A DNA stretch of 13,756 nt from Bacillota bacterium (lineage in GTDB: Bacteria; Bacillota; Clostridia; Christensenellales; Borkfalkiaceae): assembly GCA_003343995.1 (NCBI GenBank), contig QAKE01000073.1, positions 1 through 13,756 of the forward strand. Direction: 5' to 3'. Positions 1 through 8,833 of this stretch are shown here, piece after piece (positions within the stretch are counted from its first letter, which is position 1; every line of letters starts with the position of its first letter). The translations under genes and the position numbers were made by a program. Under the pieces are notes generated by a model that searched no databases, was not told the origin of the DNA, and worked only from the letters and a program-made list of their open reading frames with translations.

Positions 1-1951
1 TCTCCTCGCTCAAACGCCAGCCTAATGAAACAGAGGGGAAGAAACCCCATCGGTAGTCTTTATGGAACTTGGAAGAAGCGTCATAACGGAAACTGAACTC
101 CGTATAATATCTGTCAGCGTAAGAATACCCCACACGTCCCAACAGAGAAGTCAGACTGGTACGGTTAGAACCGTCTACGAAAGTACTTCCGGTGATATTT
201 CCCAAGATACTGTTGGTGATGTCCGTGCCAATACCCAAGTCAGGATCTACGCCCTTCTTCTCAATATCATTACTGGATGAAGTAAACGATTCATTGGTTA
301 CTCCGAAAAGCCCGCTGACGTTGTGCTTACCAAATGTCTTGTTGTAGTCCAACAAAAGTTGGGTATTGATAAGGTAAGCAGTATGATTCCAGTTACTGGT
401 CCTATAGTCGGTATCTTTTACCGGACGCGGTTCGGTAGCCTCTTCATTCAGATAATAGGCCACACCCAAATTGCGAGTGGAACGCATGTCATTTATCACA
501 TCCGCACCCAATACTCCGCGCAACTTCAATCCGTCGATAAGGCGAAATTCAGCATTGACATTTGCATTCAGGTAGTTGTTACGATACTTGTTGCGACCAC
601 CAGCTTCCAAAGAGCCTAATGGATTAAATTCACTCAACACATCGTTCAGCAGGTATCTTCCATCTGCCGATTTCATTTTGTAGTAATAGTAGGTCGGTAC
701 ACGGGCAGCATCTACCTCCAAGTTTCCACCGGTGGTACTTACGCTGTTGTTGCGTGTATATGCCAAGATAGCGTTCAGTTTCAAACGTCCCACTTCAGTG
801 GTAATGTTAGTACGGAAGTTATAGCGTTGCACACCAAAATCACTGTTTCCCACATAGTTGCTTTCCTGGTCATAATAGCCCAAGGATACCATGTAGGTGG
901 TCTTGTCACTACCACCCGACACGCTCAAGTTGTAATTTTGTTGAAGGGCTGTACGCATGATTTGGTCGAAAAACCAGCTCTCTTCGTCTTGATGGGCAGC
1001 CAGGTCGCGAATCTGGTCGGGCGTATATTTGGGAGCCTCTCCCGCATTGGTAGCAGCCAAGTTGCGCAAGGTGGCATTCTGATAACCTTTCACCGGAGAA
1101 AACAAGATGTCCGGATTCTGCCATCCCATCATACCGTTCAGGCGAACTGTCGCACGCTGGTTCTTTTTACCCTTCTTGGTAGTGACCAAAACCACACCGT
1201 TGGAAGAACGTGAACCGTAAATGGCTGCCGAACCGGCATCTTTCAAGATAGAAATATTTTCAATGTCGTTAGGATTCAACTTATCAAAACTACCGCCATC
1301 GGCTATCAATCCGTCTATGACAAAAAGTGGACTGTTGTCGTTCACCGTACTAATACCACGGATATTAAAGTTGGTCTTGCGGTCATTAGGATTACTGCTG
1401 CGCTGCTGAATTACCACATTGGGTGCAGCTCCCTGCAAAGCGTCTGTCATGTTGGCCACGGGACGATCTTCAATCATGGAAGCCTTTACCTGGTCTACGG
1501 CACCCACGGCACTCTTGCGGGTAGTGGTACCATAACCAATGACAATGACCTCATCCAGTACCTTGGTGTCCTCTTTCAAGATAACATTCAGCTGTTTCTG
1601 ATTTTTCACTGCAATTTCCTGGGTGGCATAACCCACATAAGAGAAGACAAGAATGTCTTGGGCACCACAAACAATGGAATAGTTTCCATCTACATCCGTA
1701 ATAGTACCCACACCTTCTTTACCTTTGACAGTAACACTTACTCCAATCAGGCTTTCGCCAGTGGCATCCTTAACGGAACCTTTCACCGTGGCATTACTTT
1801 GCTGCTCCACGGCAACACTCTCCGCATGGGCATAAGCCGCGGGAGCCTGCGCCAGCATAGTCACAGCGGGCAAGGCAATAAGCCAGAACTTACAGTTCCC
1901 GCTTATCCGAGCCAGCAATGAACTTACTGTGTACACTCGATTCTTTTTCAT
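1..1951 (-). CDS. SusC/RagA-like TonB-dependent outer-membrane transporter (3' end outside window)
   Basis: This is an outer-membrane, TonB-powered importer of oligosaccharides and forms the channel of a SusCD pair. The frame is open from the ATG at 1951 to the window edge (650 residues). Family members are usually about 1000 residues, so roughly a third is missing. Residues 1-45 look like a signal peptide with an unusually long n-region of about 20 residues before the hydrophobic stretch. Residues about 53-127 form a carboxypeptidase-regulatory-like beta domain. VLDEVIVIGYGT (131-142) is the typical SusC segment just before the plug. The plug carries FVIDGLIADGG (210-220) and the family signature ILKDAGSAAIYGSRSSNGVV (235-254). 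The barrel follows. It lies 142 bases after GH125 on the same strand, so it is probably co-transcribed. A SusD-like lipoprotein is expected beyond base 1 but cannot be seen. The family call is certain; the substrate is inferred from neighbours. Confidence 0.96.
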   Translation of the reverse strand, partial: MKKNRVYTVSSLLARISGNCKFWLIALPAVTMLAQAPAAYAHAESVAVEQQSNATVKGSVKDATGESLIGVSVTVKGKEGVGTITDVDGNYSIVCGAQDILVFSYVGYATQEIAVKNQKQLNVILKEDTKVLDEVIVIGYGTTTRKSAVGAVDQVKASMIEDRPVANMTDALQGAAPNVVIQQRSSNPNDRKTNFNIRGISTVNDNSPLFVIDGLIADGGSFDKLNPNDIENISILKDAGSAAIYGSRSSNGVVLVTTKKGKKNQRATVRLNGMMGWQNPDILFSPVKGYQNATLRNLAATNAGEAPKYTPDQIRDLAAHQDEESWFFDQIMRTALQQNYNLSVSGGSDKTTYMVSLGYYDQESNYVGNSDFGVQRYNFRTNITTEVGRLKLNAILAYTRNNSVSTTGGNLEVDAARVPTYYYYKMKSADGRYLLNDVLSEFNPLGSLEAGGRNKYRNNYLNANVNAEFRLIDGLKLRGVLGADVINDMRSTRNLGVAYYLNEEATEPRPVKDTDYRTSNWNHTAYLINTQLLLDYNKTFGKHNVSGLFGVTNESFTSSSNDIEKKGVDPDLGIGTDITNSILGNITGSTFVDGSNRTSLTSLLGRVGYSYADRYYTEFSFRYDASSKFHKDYRWGFFPSVSLGWRLSEE

Positions 1952-2093
1952 ATTCTTTAAGATTAAACATTATAATAAATTGCGATAAAAAAGAGAAAAG
2001 AACACAAACAACACCAATGAGTAACCGATTCATGTAATCTGTGTTCCAATCCTTATTCTAACGCACTTTATTGATTTCAAATAATTTCTGCTT
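1952..2093. other. GH125-susC spacer
   Basis: This 142-base AT-rich spacer has no credible ORF, no terminator hairpin and no TAnnTTTG box on the minus strand. The absence of a terminator supports read-through from GH125 into susC. A short stretch at about 2030-2050 (minus strand reads ACACAGATTACATGAATC) resembles, from memory, the CACAGATTACACAGATT-type intergenic repeats common in Bacteroides genomes. Only one degenerate unit is present. Confidence 0.5.
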
Positions 2094-3557
2094 TTACAGA
2101 CTGTTCAGCAAATCTACTTTACCCTCGTTCACTAATTTCAGAATCAGCTCTCCAAACAGCGTGTTCTGCCAAGCGAACCATGCACGGGTAAAATTGGCAG
2201 GGTCATCCTTGTGGAAAGACTCGTGCATGAATCCCGTACCGGCATCCGTATCCATCAGCATTTTGATGCAAGCCTTTATCTCCTCATCATTCTGGCTGGT
2301 GAATGCCTTCATCATGATGCTCATAGGCCACACCATATCATAACCAATGTGCGGACCTCCGATACCTTCACCGGCTTTACCTTTGAAAAAGTAAGGGTTA
2401 CTGTCGCTCCACACAAAACGGCGTGTATTCTGATAGATAGGGTCGTTTACATCCACATCACCCAAGTAAGCCATGGCGAGGAGACTGGGTACGTTGGCAT
2501 CGTCCATTAACAAATGGTTGCCGAATCCGTCTACTTCAAACGCATAGATTGTTCCAAACTTGGGATGATTGTAAGTGGCATATTTCTTCAGAGCTGTCTC
2601 TACCTCTGCCGCCAAATCAGCGCATTCCTTAGCCAAAGCATTCTCTTTGTTCACCTCTGTCAGAATTTCGGCAGCCTTTCTTAATGAGGAGACAGCGAAG
2701 AAATTGGAAGGAACCAAGTATTGAAGCGTAGTGGCATCATCCGACGGACGGAAAGCGGACACAATCAGTCCCACGGGATTAACCGGTGCACCCAGACCAT
2801 CATTGTTCAAGGTATCGAGGGCACGTTCCGTCTTGCGCTGGAAGTGATAAGGCCCCACACCCTCCTTACGCTGCTGTTCCTTGAAAGTCTTCAGGATAGC
2901 AGTAATCGCCTTCATCCATTCACCGTCGAAGATACTGCTGTCACCGGTTACTTTCCAATACTGGTAAGCCAGACGAAGCGGGTAACAAAGAGAGTCTATT
3001 TCCCATTTGCGCTCGTGCAGTTCGGGCTTCATGTCCGTCAAGTCAGTCATCCAGTCACCACCCGTAGGACCATCGTTGAAAGCGTTGGCATAAGGGTCGA
3101 TATTGATGCAAAGGAACTGACGGCGGATAACGCCTTCGAGCATTTCTTTCAATTGGGCATCATCGTTCGCCAACTGCACATACGGCCACACCTGAGCACC
3201 GGAATCACGCAGCCACATGGCGTGAATGTCACCGGTATAGACAAAAGTGTCGGGCTTTCCGTCCAGCATACGGAAGTGTACGGTAGTATCAAGTGTGTTG
3301 GGGAAACAGTTCTCGAACATCCAAGCCAACTTAGGGTTGGTAAGCAGCTTCTTCACACGAGTAATCTCGGCTTCCACAGCTTTTGAAGTGAAGAGACGTT
3401 TCTTCATTTTCGGACGATTGCTCTTGTAAGCGGCAGTCATCTGAGCGTAATTCTCCACATGGGTATTGTCACCTTTCAAGGTGAAAGTTTCTGTCTTGGC
3501 ATAACCTTGCATACAGAGCAAGGCCGTAGCGCATAGGGCAATGTTTCTCTTTTTCAT
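2094..3557 (-). CDS. GH125 exo-alpha-1,6-mannosidase, periplasmic
   Basis: Enzymes of this family (formerly DUF1237) are inverting exo-acting alpha-1,6-mannosidases. They trim mannose from the non-reducing end of unbranched alpha-1,6-mannan oligosaccharides. The 487-residue protein begins with a signal peptide (1-20, cleavage likely after GYA). No good lipobox is present, so a soluble periplasmic enzyme is expected. Family motifs are clear: GDIHAMWLRDSGAQVWPYV (109-127), DGPTGGDWMTD (162-172), WEIDSLCYP (185-193), and GTGFMHESFHKDDP (440-453). By analogy with characterised GH125 enzymes, D188 and E446 are the likely general acid and base; I could not align them formally. The start at 3557 lies 36 bases after the GH76 stop, so the two are almost certainly one operon. 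GH76 products are the natural substrate of this enzyme. Confidence 0.95.
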   Translation of the reverse strand: MKKRNIALCATALLCMQGYAKTETFTLKGDNTHVENYAQMTAAYKSNRPKMKKRLFTSKAVEAEITRVKKLLTNPKLAWMFENCFPNTLDTTVHFRMLDGKPDTFVYTGDIHAMWLRDSGAQVWPYVQLANDDAQLKEMLEGVIRRQFLCINIDPYANAFNDGPTGGDWMTDLTDMKPELHERKWEIDSLCYPLRLAYQYWKVTGDSSIFDGEWMKAITAILKTFKEQQRKEGVGPYHFQRKTERALDTLNNDGLGAPVNPVGLIVSAFRPSDDATTLQYLVPSNFFAVSSLRKAAEILTEVNKENALAKECADLAAEVETALKKYATYNHPKFGTIYAFEVDGFGNHLLMDDANVPSLLAMAYLGDVDVNDPIYQNTRRFVWSDSNPYFFKGKAGEGIGGPHIGYDMVWPMSIMMKAFTSQNDEEIKACIKMLMDTDAGTGFMHESFHKDDPANFTRAWFAWQNTLFGELILKLVNEGKVDLLNSL

Positions 3558-3593
3558 TGTCTTATTCGTTTTTTTAATTATAAAAAGCTGATA

Positions 3594-4826
3594 TTAGCGG
3601 ACTGTCGCCAAACGCGCGTACATCTCTACCATGGCTGCTTGCGTCAGCAACCATTTACGCTTGTCGCGATTCTTGCCGGTAAAGTCGGTGTTGAAAAGAC
3701 CGTTTTCTTCACGGGCATGCGCCCAGGCATAGTCCAAACTCCGGGTAAAGGAATCAAGATAAACCTTGTTTCCGTCTGCCTGATAGAGTTCAATAAAACC
3801 ACGTAACATAACGGCAGTGAACCACACATCTCCTTTCTTCAACATACGGAACGGCTCTCCCTGTTCGGGAGTGAACTCCGTGAAGAAGTAATTGTGGCAA
3901 GCGGCAGCAATCGCCTGCGCATCTTCCAAATACTGTTTATTCCCCGTAAGCTGATAGAGCAAGGTGGCCGACTGCATCATCTGCCCACTGTTGTAGGCAA
4001 ATTTGGCACGACCTATCTCGCCGTCCAAACACATATTGTCGAAATAAAGGCAATCGGTAGTGTCCTGCAACGTTGCCTTGGTCCATTCATACAAGCCCTT
4101 TCCCTTATCAAAATAAGAACTGTCTTGTGTAGCCTTGAAAAGTTTCAGAGCAAAGACTGAGCCGGGAGCGTTGGAACATGTATTCTTCGACTCTTTCTTC
4201 TGTTCGCACCAGTAGATGCCACCTCCCAAACGGTCGTCCATACCACTTTCCACAAATTTCCAGATAAGCTTGGCGCTCTGCAGATAATTGTCCTGATGGG
4301 TCATCAGGTAGACATCTGTGAAGTCGATGCCCAACCACACGTTGTCATCGTAAAAGCGGTCGGACAATGGAGCATCCTTAATGTAAGAAGCATATGCTTC
4401 GGGCATGCGACGGGTGTCGAAGTATTCGGCAAGTCCCGGCAGCACTTTCACATCAAGCAGCTTCTGATAGTTCCCGAAATCTTCCTTGTTTTCTTTTGTA
4501 GCCTCCATCAATGCATTCACAGCAGAGAAAGTGCCGGAATAAGGCCACAGATAAGAATAAAGATTAGGGCGATTTTTCTGTTCCTCGGAAGCCAGATAAG
4601 TGGCAGTGTATCCTTCCACATCCGAGGGATAGTTCTCACGCAACAGGCAGGTACCCGGTGCAGAATAGTGAGCATATAAAGAATCAAGTGTCTGTGTAGA
4701 TTTGGCCAGCATGGCGTTGTCCGCTGCGACCGATTCTTTCTGTGTTTTGCATCCCATTACTGCCAAGGCGCATGCCAACAGGCAAAGGAGTGCTTTCTTG
4801 GAATTTCTCATCTTTTTCAATGGCAT
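3594..4826 (-). CDS. GH76 endo-alpha-1,6-mannanase lipoprotein
   Basis: GH76 enzymes cut the alpha-1,6-mannan backbone internally with retention of configuration. The 410-residue protein has a lipoprotein signal: a lysine/arginine-rich start, a hydrophobic core, then AVMGC with the lipidated cysteine at C26. The next residues (KTQKES) lack the strongly acidic run that marks Bacteroides surface lipoproteins, so it may face the periplasm or the surface. The adjacent catalytic aspartates are visible as YDDNVW (D160, D161). GGGIYW (191-196) followed by CSNAPGSVFALKLF fits the family sugar-binding region. The length is normal. Two starts are possible, 4826 or the internal ATG at 4811; the second gives a tidier signal peptide (MRNSKK...) with an A-rich stretch in front. 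It heads a GH76-GH125-susC transcript, separated from GH38 by a terminator. Confidence 0.95.
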   Translation of the reverse strand: MPLKKMRNSKKALLCLLACALAVMGCKTQKESVAADNAMLAKSTQTLDSLYAHYSAPGTCLLRENYPSDVEGYTATYLASEEQKNRPNLYSYLWPYSGTFSAVNALMEATKENKEDFGNYQKLLDVKVLPGLAEYFDTRRMPEAYASYIKDAPLSDRFYDDNVWLGIDFTDVYLMTHQDNYLQSAKLIWKFVESGMDDRLGGGIYWCEQKKESKNTCSNAPGSVFALKLFKATQDSSYFDKGKGLYEWTKATLQDTTDCLYFDNMCLDGEIGRAKFAYNSGQMMQSATLLYQLTGNKQYLEDAQAIAAACHNYFFTEFTPEQGEPFRMLKKGDVWFTAVMLRGFIELYQADGNKVYLDSFTRSLDYAWAHAREENGLFNTDFTGKNRDKRKWLLTQAAMVEMYARLATVR

Positions 4827-4905
4827 TAAATTGTTCTACTTACTTTTCTTCGCTCCGTCGTAAGGAGTCTTCCTTTTTATATATAAATCCTATTAAAAAC
4901 GATTG

Positions 4906-4913
4906 CAAAAATA
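4906..4913 (-). promoter_or_regulatory. Candidate -7 box for the GH76-GH125-susC operon
   Basis: Read on the minus strand this is TATTTTTG, matching the Bacteroidetes -7 consensus TAnnTTTG. Transcription would start near 4899, giving a leader of about 70 bases. No convincing TTTG or TTG box lies 19-21 bases upstream, so if real it is probably activator-dependent. The AT-rich setting makes a chance match possible. Confidence 0.4.
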
Positions 4914-4993
4914 AGCAGTAAGGTTAAAAGCTAACTATAAATCCACGACATAACCGTCCATATTCCGGACATGACAGGATTTTGAAACAAGTT

Positions 4994-5005
4994 TGTCACA
5001 AAACG
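4994..5005. repeat. Motif copy C, shared with the GH97 upstream region
   Basis: TGTCACAAAACG here shares nine exact bases (TGTCACAAA) and a nearby CG with TGTCACAAATGCG at 8894-8906. A second shared word, CGACATA, is at 4946-4952 and also at 8846-8852. Both lie upstream of the proposed GH76 operon promoter, about 95-105 and 47-53 bases before the start site. A common regulator site is an inference; the match was found by eye and its significance was not computed. Confidence 0.35.
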
Positions 5006-5024
5006 AATACAGTAAACCCGCATC

Positions 5025-5061
5025 TAAAAAATCAGCGGGTACGTTTTAGTACGTACCCGCT
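5025..5061 (-). terminator. Intrinsic terminator of the GH38 gene
   Basis: AGCGGGTACGT (5034-5044) and ACGTACCCGCT (5051-5061) form a perfect 11-base-pair stem with a six-base loop. On the minus strand the stem is followed, after GA, by a run of six T (complement of 5026-5031). It begins 26 bases after the GH38 stop codon. On the plus strand only three T follow, so it acts for GH38. It separates GH38 transcription from the GH76 operon. Confidence 0.9.
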
Positions 5062-5086
5062 TTAGACATAAAGAAGCGACTCCTAT

Positions 5087-8000
5087 TTATTTTGCATACA
5101 CTTCCATTTCATAAATGCGCGCATCCTTACCAGTGGACGACTGCATGGGTTGTGTCACCAAAAGACGCAGATAACGGACATTTTCGGACTTATCCAGCGT
5201 GCGGTTCAGTACGTTCTTGCTGTTACCCGAAACATAGTCCAGTGTACGCCATTCACCGTTCTTGTCGCTCTTGCCTTGCAGGAAGCAGGTAGAAGTGACG
5301 TAGGAATGGTTTTCGCCGGCAGCGTTCAGCAACTTCCAACCGTTGACGCTTCTTTCACTGCCCAAATCAAAGTCTATGTAGTGGGGCATTTCGGCAATGG
5401 CACACCACTTGGTGTTTTCGTCACCGTCTACCATGAAAGCCGGTTTCTCTTTCTCGTTCACATAGCTTGAATATCCCATTACCATGTCCTGCTTCAGAAT
5501 GTTCACTCTCTGTACAGAGCTTTCCACCTGATAGTCATTGCACTTGTTTGCCGTACGGAACAGTTCGGAAACCGGGCAAACAGGAGCAGCGGCAACATCA
5601 GTCAAAGTGGCGGCAAAGATAACAATATCCTTATTATCGGGCAATACCACCTCGGTAGCCTTTTCGGGCAGGTCGATGGCGAGTTTGAACATGTAAGTGA
5701 ACTCATACGGCTGATCTCCTTCACCGGAATGACGGTGCGTACCCACGTAGGCAACTTCAGCATCTTTCAGATAACCTTCCGTATGTCCGGTGTGCCCCCA
5801 CTGACCGATGAAGCCTGTATAAGAAGGCACAATGATTTCCTGCGCGGACTTACCTGCGCGGAATATCCCCTTCACATCTTTATCAGAAGCGGCGGCGGCA
5901 AGGATATAAAGACGATTATAAGCATGATTGACGGGTAGTTTCAGCACATTGCCCTTGCAAGCCATGCCGTTCAGTTCTTCACGTGTCTCCAGTTTGAAGG
6001 GCACTCCATGCACATTCATCTCGGCAGGTATCAATTCGGCAGCGTAAGAATAACCGGACTCAAAGTCCGCGGCAGCCTTGAACTCGTTCCAACTGAAGCA
6101 CTTCTTGTCATAAGCAAGTGGCAATGATTCGGCAACCGTCTGCACCTTCTTATTGGAAGCGAAACGTACCTTATAGGTCTTAATGCTGTTTGGATTGACT
6201 GACACTTCCAAGCGGTTTCCACTGAATGCAGCCTTACCGATGGTCTTTTCCGTACCATCTGCCTCTACAGCAGCCACAAGGTCGTCCGCAAAAACAATCG
6301 AGGCTTTCTGCGCCCGCTTGCCTGCGGCTTCGTACACGCGTACCACATATTCATCCGAGCTTTCGGCTTTCTTCAAGGCTTTAATAAGGACATTGCGGTT
6401 GTCGGAAGAAGCCAATGAATAGCTCTTGCCCAATTCACCGCGATGCTTTCCGGTTGCGAATGCCTTGATGCGCTGGTTCAACAGTTCAGCATTCTCGCGG
6501 GTCTGAACTACGTCCAAAGCGCCTGCATGACCTACCAAACTGTAAGTAAAGATATGACGACCGAAGTCCTGACGGTCTTGGTAAGCATAGTTCCTTTTTG
6601 TCTTCGGAGTGTGCAGCAAAGTGAGACGCAGGGTATTGTTGTCGGGCTTGTCCCAGCCGTATTTGCTGTCGTTCATGATGGAAACGCCGTAAGAACCGTT
6701 CGCTTCTGTCAGGTCCACCCAGTATTGGGCATATACTTCGTAGGCGGTCAAGATGTTATTTCCTCTCTGCACGCTACCCACGCCCAAGTCGTAAGTAGCT
6801 TTCTCGTTGTTCAGGTTGAGGGGGAACTCGGCCTTCAGCAGGGCGTTGGTAGACTGCCAGTCCACTTCGTTGGTGAAGTCAATGCGGTGGGCCAATGCGC
6901 CTTCATACAAATGGATATACTGACGGAAGAAAGAATCACCGTGACGTTTCTCCACGCAGAGAGTCTTACGCAATGCGCCGTTTTCGCAGAGGGTCATTTT
7001 CACATCCTCGGTGATGGAGATAGGAGTAGCATCCACGGTCTTTTTCAATATCTCCCATGCGGGCCATTCGAACGACTCGTTTTCAGTGAAGAGGGCCAGA
7101 CGGATAGCCTTGCCGGCTTTCACCAGCTCCTTGTTGTTTTTCTTGTCGAGCAGTGAAGTGATGTCACCGTTCTCATTCAGTGTCAGTTTGTAGAGCGAAT
7201 TCTCGATACTTGCAGCTTCAACGACAGATACCTTTTTGCCCTCGCCGGAGAGACGAACATCGTAAACTGCATATCCGTTAGCGGGTACAGTGGCTTCTAC
7301 TAACAAACGAACCTTTCCATCGGTGTATGAAACCAACTGCGAAGCCACCTGTTTACCTTGTTCATTGTACACTGCCACGCCTTTGGGGAAACGGGAAGCT
7401 TCCACTTCCATGGTCACCACATCGGTAGCCTTGAATCCCGAAGCGTTATAAAGCACTACGGGAGTCCCCTTGACACGGGTATCAAGCTTGCCTGCCACAC
7501 TTTCCACGGCATGAGTCAGGATGCCGGAGAATTGCTTCAGAGAAAGCAACTCATCGTTCCATGAGAATTCGTAGGCACGAGGAATGCTGGTACCCGTCAG
7601 GTCGTCGTGAAACTGATGGAAAATGAAGCGTTGCCAGGATTCTGTCAAACTCTTTCCAGGATATTCGGCAGTACCCAAAAGGGCGGCAGCTACAGAAGCG
7701 CGTTCGGCAGCATCACCCAAAAGTTCATTCTGGCGATTATAAAGCTTCATGGCAGCCTGTGAAGTGTAGCAACCGGTACCATGAACGTCCATCAGCAGTT
7801 CGCCATCAAATACAGAAAGTTCAGAATGGGCGTTATATGGCTGGTAATCCTTAAACAGTTGGTCACTGGTCGCACTGATAATCTTCAACGGCCCGTCTCC
7901 ATTGATGCCTTTCTCCACGGAAGCTACGGAAGCGATGGTGGGCGAACCACCCACATCACCTGTACCGTAGTAGCGGTAAACGGTATTCAATGGAGTACGT

Positions 8001-8743
8001 TTAGAAAGTTCCATCAAATCTTTGTTCTTTGAAAGGTCTTCGTTATTCCAGCGGCGACCGTAATCATATCCGTGAGCCAGCATGATGGACGCCCCATCCA
8101 CACCTTTCCACAGCCCGATGGTAAAGGGATGCTTACTCTTGCCGTAGAAAGGATTGTTACGCCAGTCCAGCTTCTGTGAAGAGAAACCTATCAGTCCGCA
8201 ATGAGCAGCCACAGTAGGCAATGTCCAACCGAACCCGAAGCAATCGGGCAGGAAGATGTCGGTGCTTTCCACACCCAACTCCTTGCGATAGAACTCCTGT
8301 CCCAACATGATGTTACGAATGAATGATTCGATGGAAGGTACCAGCGTGTCGGTAGCGTCCCAACTGGCTCCACTTACGTGCCAACGGCCTGCCTTTACAA
8401 AGGCTTTCATCAATTCGTATTCACGGGGATAATACTCCTTCATCCAAGCGTATTTCACACCACCCTCAAAATTGAAGATGTAATCGGGATACTGGTTCAA
8501 AAGGAAAAGATTTTGGTTCAGGGTATTCCAAACATACTCCTTGATGGTAGTCTGGATGTCCCAATTCCACTGTGTGTCCAGGTGGGCATCTGCCACCATG
8601 TACGCTTTCGCCTTCTTCGGCGCAACGGTCTGAGCCGACACTTGCCCGCCTGCAACGACCAGCATCATGGCTCCCGCAATCAGACGGGCTTTCCCCGTCA
8701 GCATTCGTTTCATTTTCATGGTTCTGTTATTATTGTTTTTCAT
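5087..8743 (-). CDS. GH38 alpha-mannosidase with extra C-terminal modules, periplasmic
   Basis: GH38 enzymes are zinc-dependent retaining exo-alpha-mannosidases; here the likely job is removing mannose side chains. The 1218 residues start with a signal peptide (cleavage near VSA/Q38, no lipobox). The catalytic domain carries DAHLDTQWNW (52-61), LPDCFGFGWTLP (165-176), YGTGDVGGSPT (259-269), GELLMDVHGTGCYTS (314-328) and FHQFHDDLTGTSIP (375-388). By comparison with Golgi mannosidase II, zinc ligands should be H54, D56, D167 (also nucleophile) and H379. Beta-sandwich domains typical of GH38 follow to about 800. Next come a module of about 890-1065 that I cannot name and a discoidin/F5-8C-like domain (about 1085-1218), probably carbohydrate-binding. 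In-frame ATGs at codons 9 and 11 are alternative starts and give a more usual signal peptide. It is divergent from GH97 and has its own terminator. Confidence 0.95.
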   Translation of the reverse strand: MKNNNNRTMKMKRMLTGKARLIAGAMMLVVAGGQVSAQTVAPKKAKAYMVADAHLDTQWNWDIQTTIKEYVWNTLNQNLFLLNQYPDYIFNFEGGVKYAWMKEYYPREYELMKAFVKAGRWHVSGASWDATDTLVPSIESFIRNIMLGQEFYRKELGVESTDIFLPDCFGFGWTLPTVAAHCGLIGFSSQKLDWRNNPFYGKSKHPFTIGLWKGVDGASIMLAHGYDYGRRWNNEDLSKNKDLMELSKRTPLNTVYRYYGTGDVGGSPTIASVASVEKGINGDGPLKIISATSDQLFKDYQPYNAHSELSVFDGELLMDVHGTGCYTSQAAMKLYNRQNELLGDAAERASVAAALLGTAEYPGKSLTESWQRFIFHQFHDDLTGTSIPRAYEFSWNDELLSLKQFSGILTHAVESVAGKLDTRVKGTPVVLYNASGFKATDVVTMEVEASRFPKGVAVYNEQGKQVASQLVSYTDGKVRLLVEATVPANGYAVYDVRLSGEGKKVSVVEAASIENSLYKLTLNENGDITSLLDKKNNKELVKAGKAIRLALFTENESFEWPAWEILKKTVDATPISITEDVKMTLCENGALRKTLCVEKRHGDSFFRQYIHLYEGALAHRIDFTNEVDWQSTNALLKAEFPLNLNNEKATYDLGVGSVQRGNNILTAYEVYAQYWVDLTEANGSYGVSIMNDSKYGWDKPDNNTLRLTLLHTPKTKRNYAYQDRQDFGRHIFTYSLVGHAGALDVVQTRENAELLNQRIKAFATGKHRGELGKSYSLASSDNRNVLIKALKKAESSDEYVVRVYEAAGKRAQKASIVFADDLVAAVEADGTEKTIGKAAFSGNRLEVSVNPNSIKTYKVRFASNKKVQTVAESLPLAYDKKCFSWNEFKAAADFESGYSYAAELIPAEMNVHGVPFKLETREELNGMACKGNVLKLPVNHAYNRLYILAAAASDKDVKGIFRAGKSAQEIIVPSYTGFIGQWGHTGHTEGYLKDAEVAYVGTHRHSGEGDQPYEFTYMFKLAIDLPEKATEVVLPDNKDIVIFAATLTDVAAAPVCPVSELFRTANKCNDYQVESSVQRVNILKQDMVMGYSSYVNEKEKPAFMVDGDENTKWCAIAEMPHYIDFDLGSERSVNGWKLLNAAGENHSYVTSTCFLQGKSDKNGEWRTLDYVSGNSKNVLNRTLDKSENVRYLRLLVTQPMQSSTGKDARIYEMEVYAK

Positions 8744-8760
8744 TTAAAATATGTCTATTC

Positions 8761-8812
8761 CAAAGGTATAAAAGACAAGAATCCGCTCCTTATATCTTCA
8801 AATACAAAAGTA
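8761..8812 (-). promoter_or_regulatory. Candidate -7 boxes for GH38 (two alternatives)
   Basis: On the minus strand, 8768-8761 reads TACCTTTG, identical to the GH97 -7 box, and 8812-8805 reads TACTTTTG. The first would start transcription near 8754, leaving only about 10 bases before the ATG at 8743; that would favour initiation at codon 9 or 11. The second gives a leader of about 55 bases. Neither has a clear -33 box, so the choice is open. Confidence 0.45.
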
Positions 8813-8833
8813 ACCCGCTCTTTATCCCTATGC

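Larger units (their letters stand above)
4827..5086. other. GH38-GH76 intergenic region
   Basis: This 260-base non-coding stretch holds, in minus-strand order, the terminator of GH38 (5061-5025), a partial copy of the motif found upstream of GH97 (4994-5005), a short GTCC-N7-GGAC inverted repeat near 4956-4970, and a candidate -7 box (4913-4906). It therefore looks like the end of one transcript followed by the control region of the GH76-GH125-susC operon. No ORF is credible. Confidence 0.7.

Noticed and set aside
2721..3386. A 221-codon open frame on the plus strand opposite GH125
   Set aside because: It is fully antisense to a gene with clear GH125 motifs; its translation shows no recognisable family or export signal. 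Long antisense frames are common in such codon usage.
6443..7156. A 237-codon open frame on the plus strand opposite GH38
   Set aside because: Fully inside the GH38 gene on the other strand, no family motifs, no promoter or ribosome-binding context.
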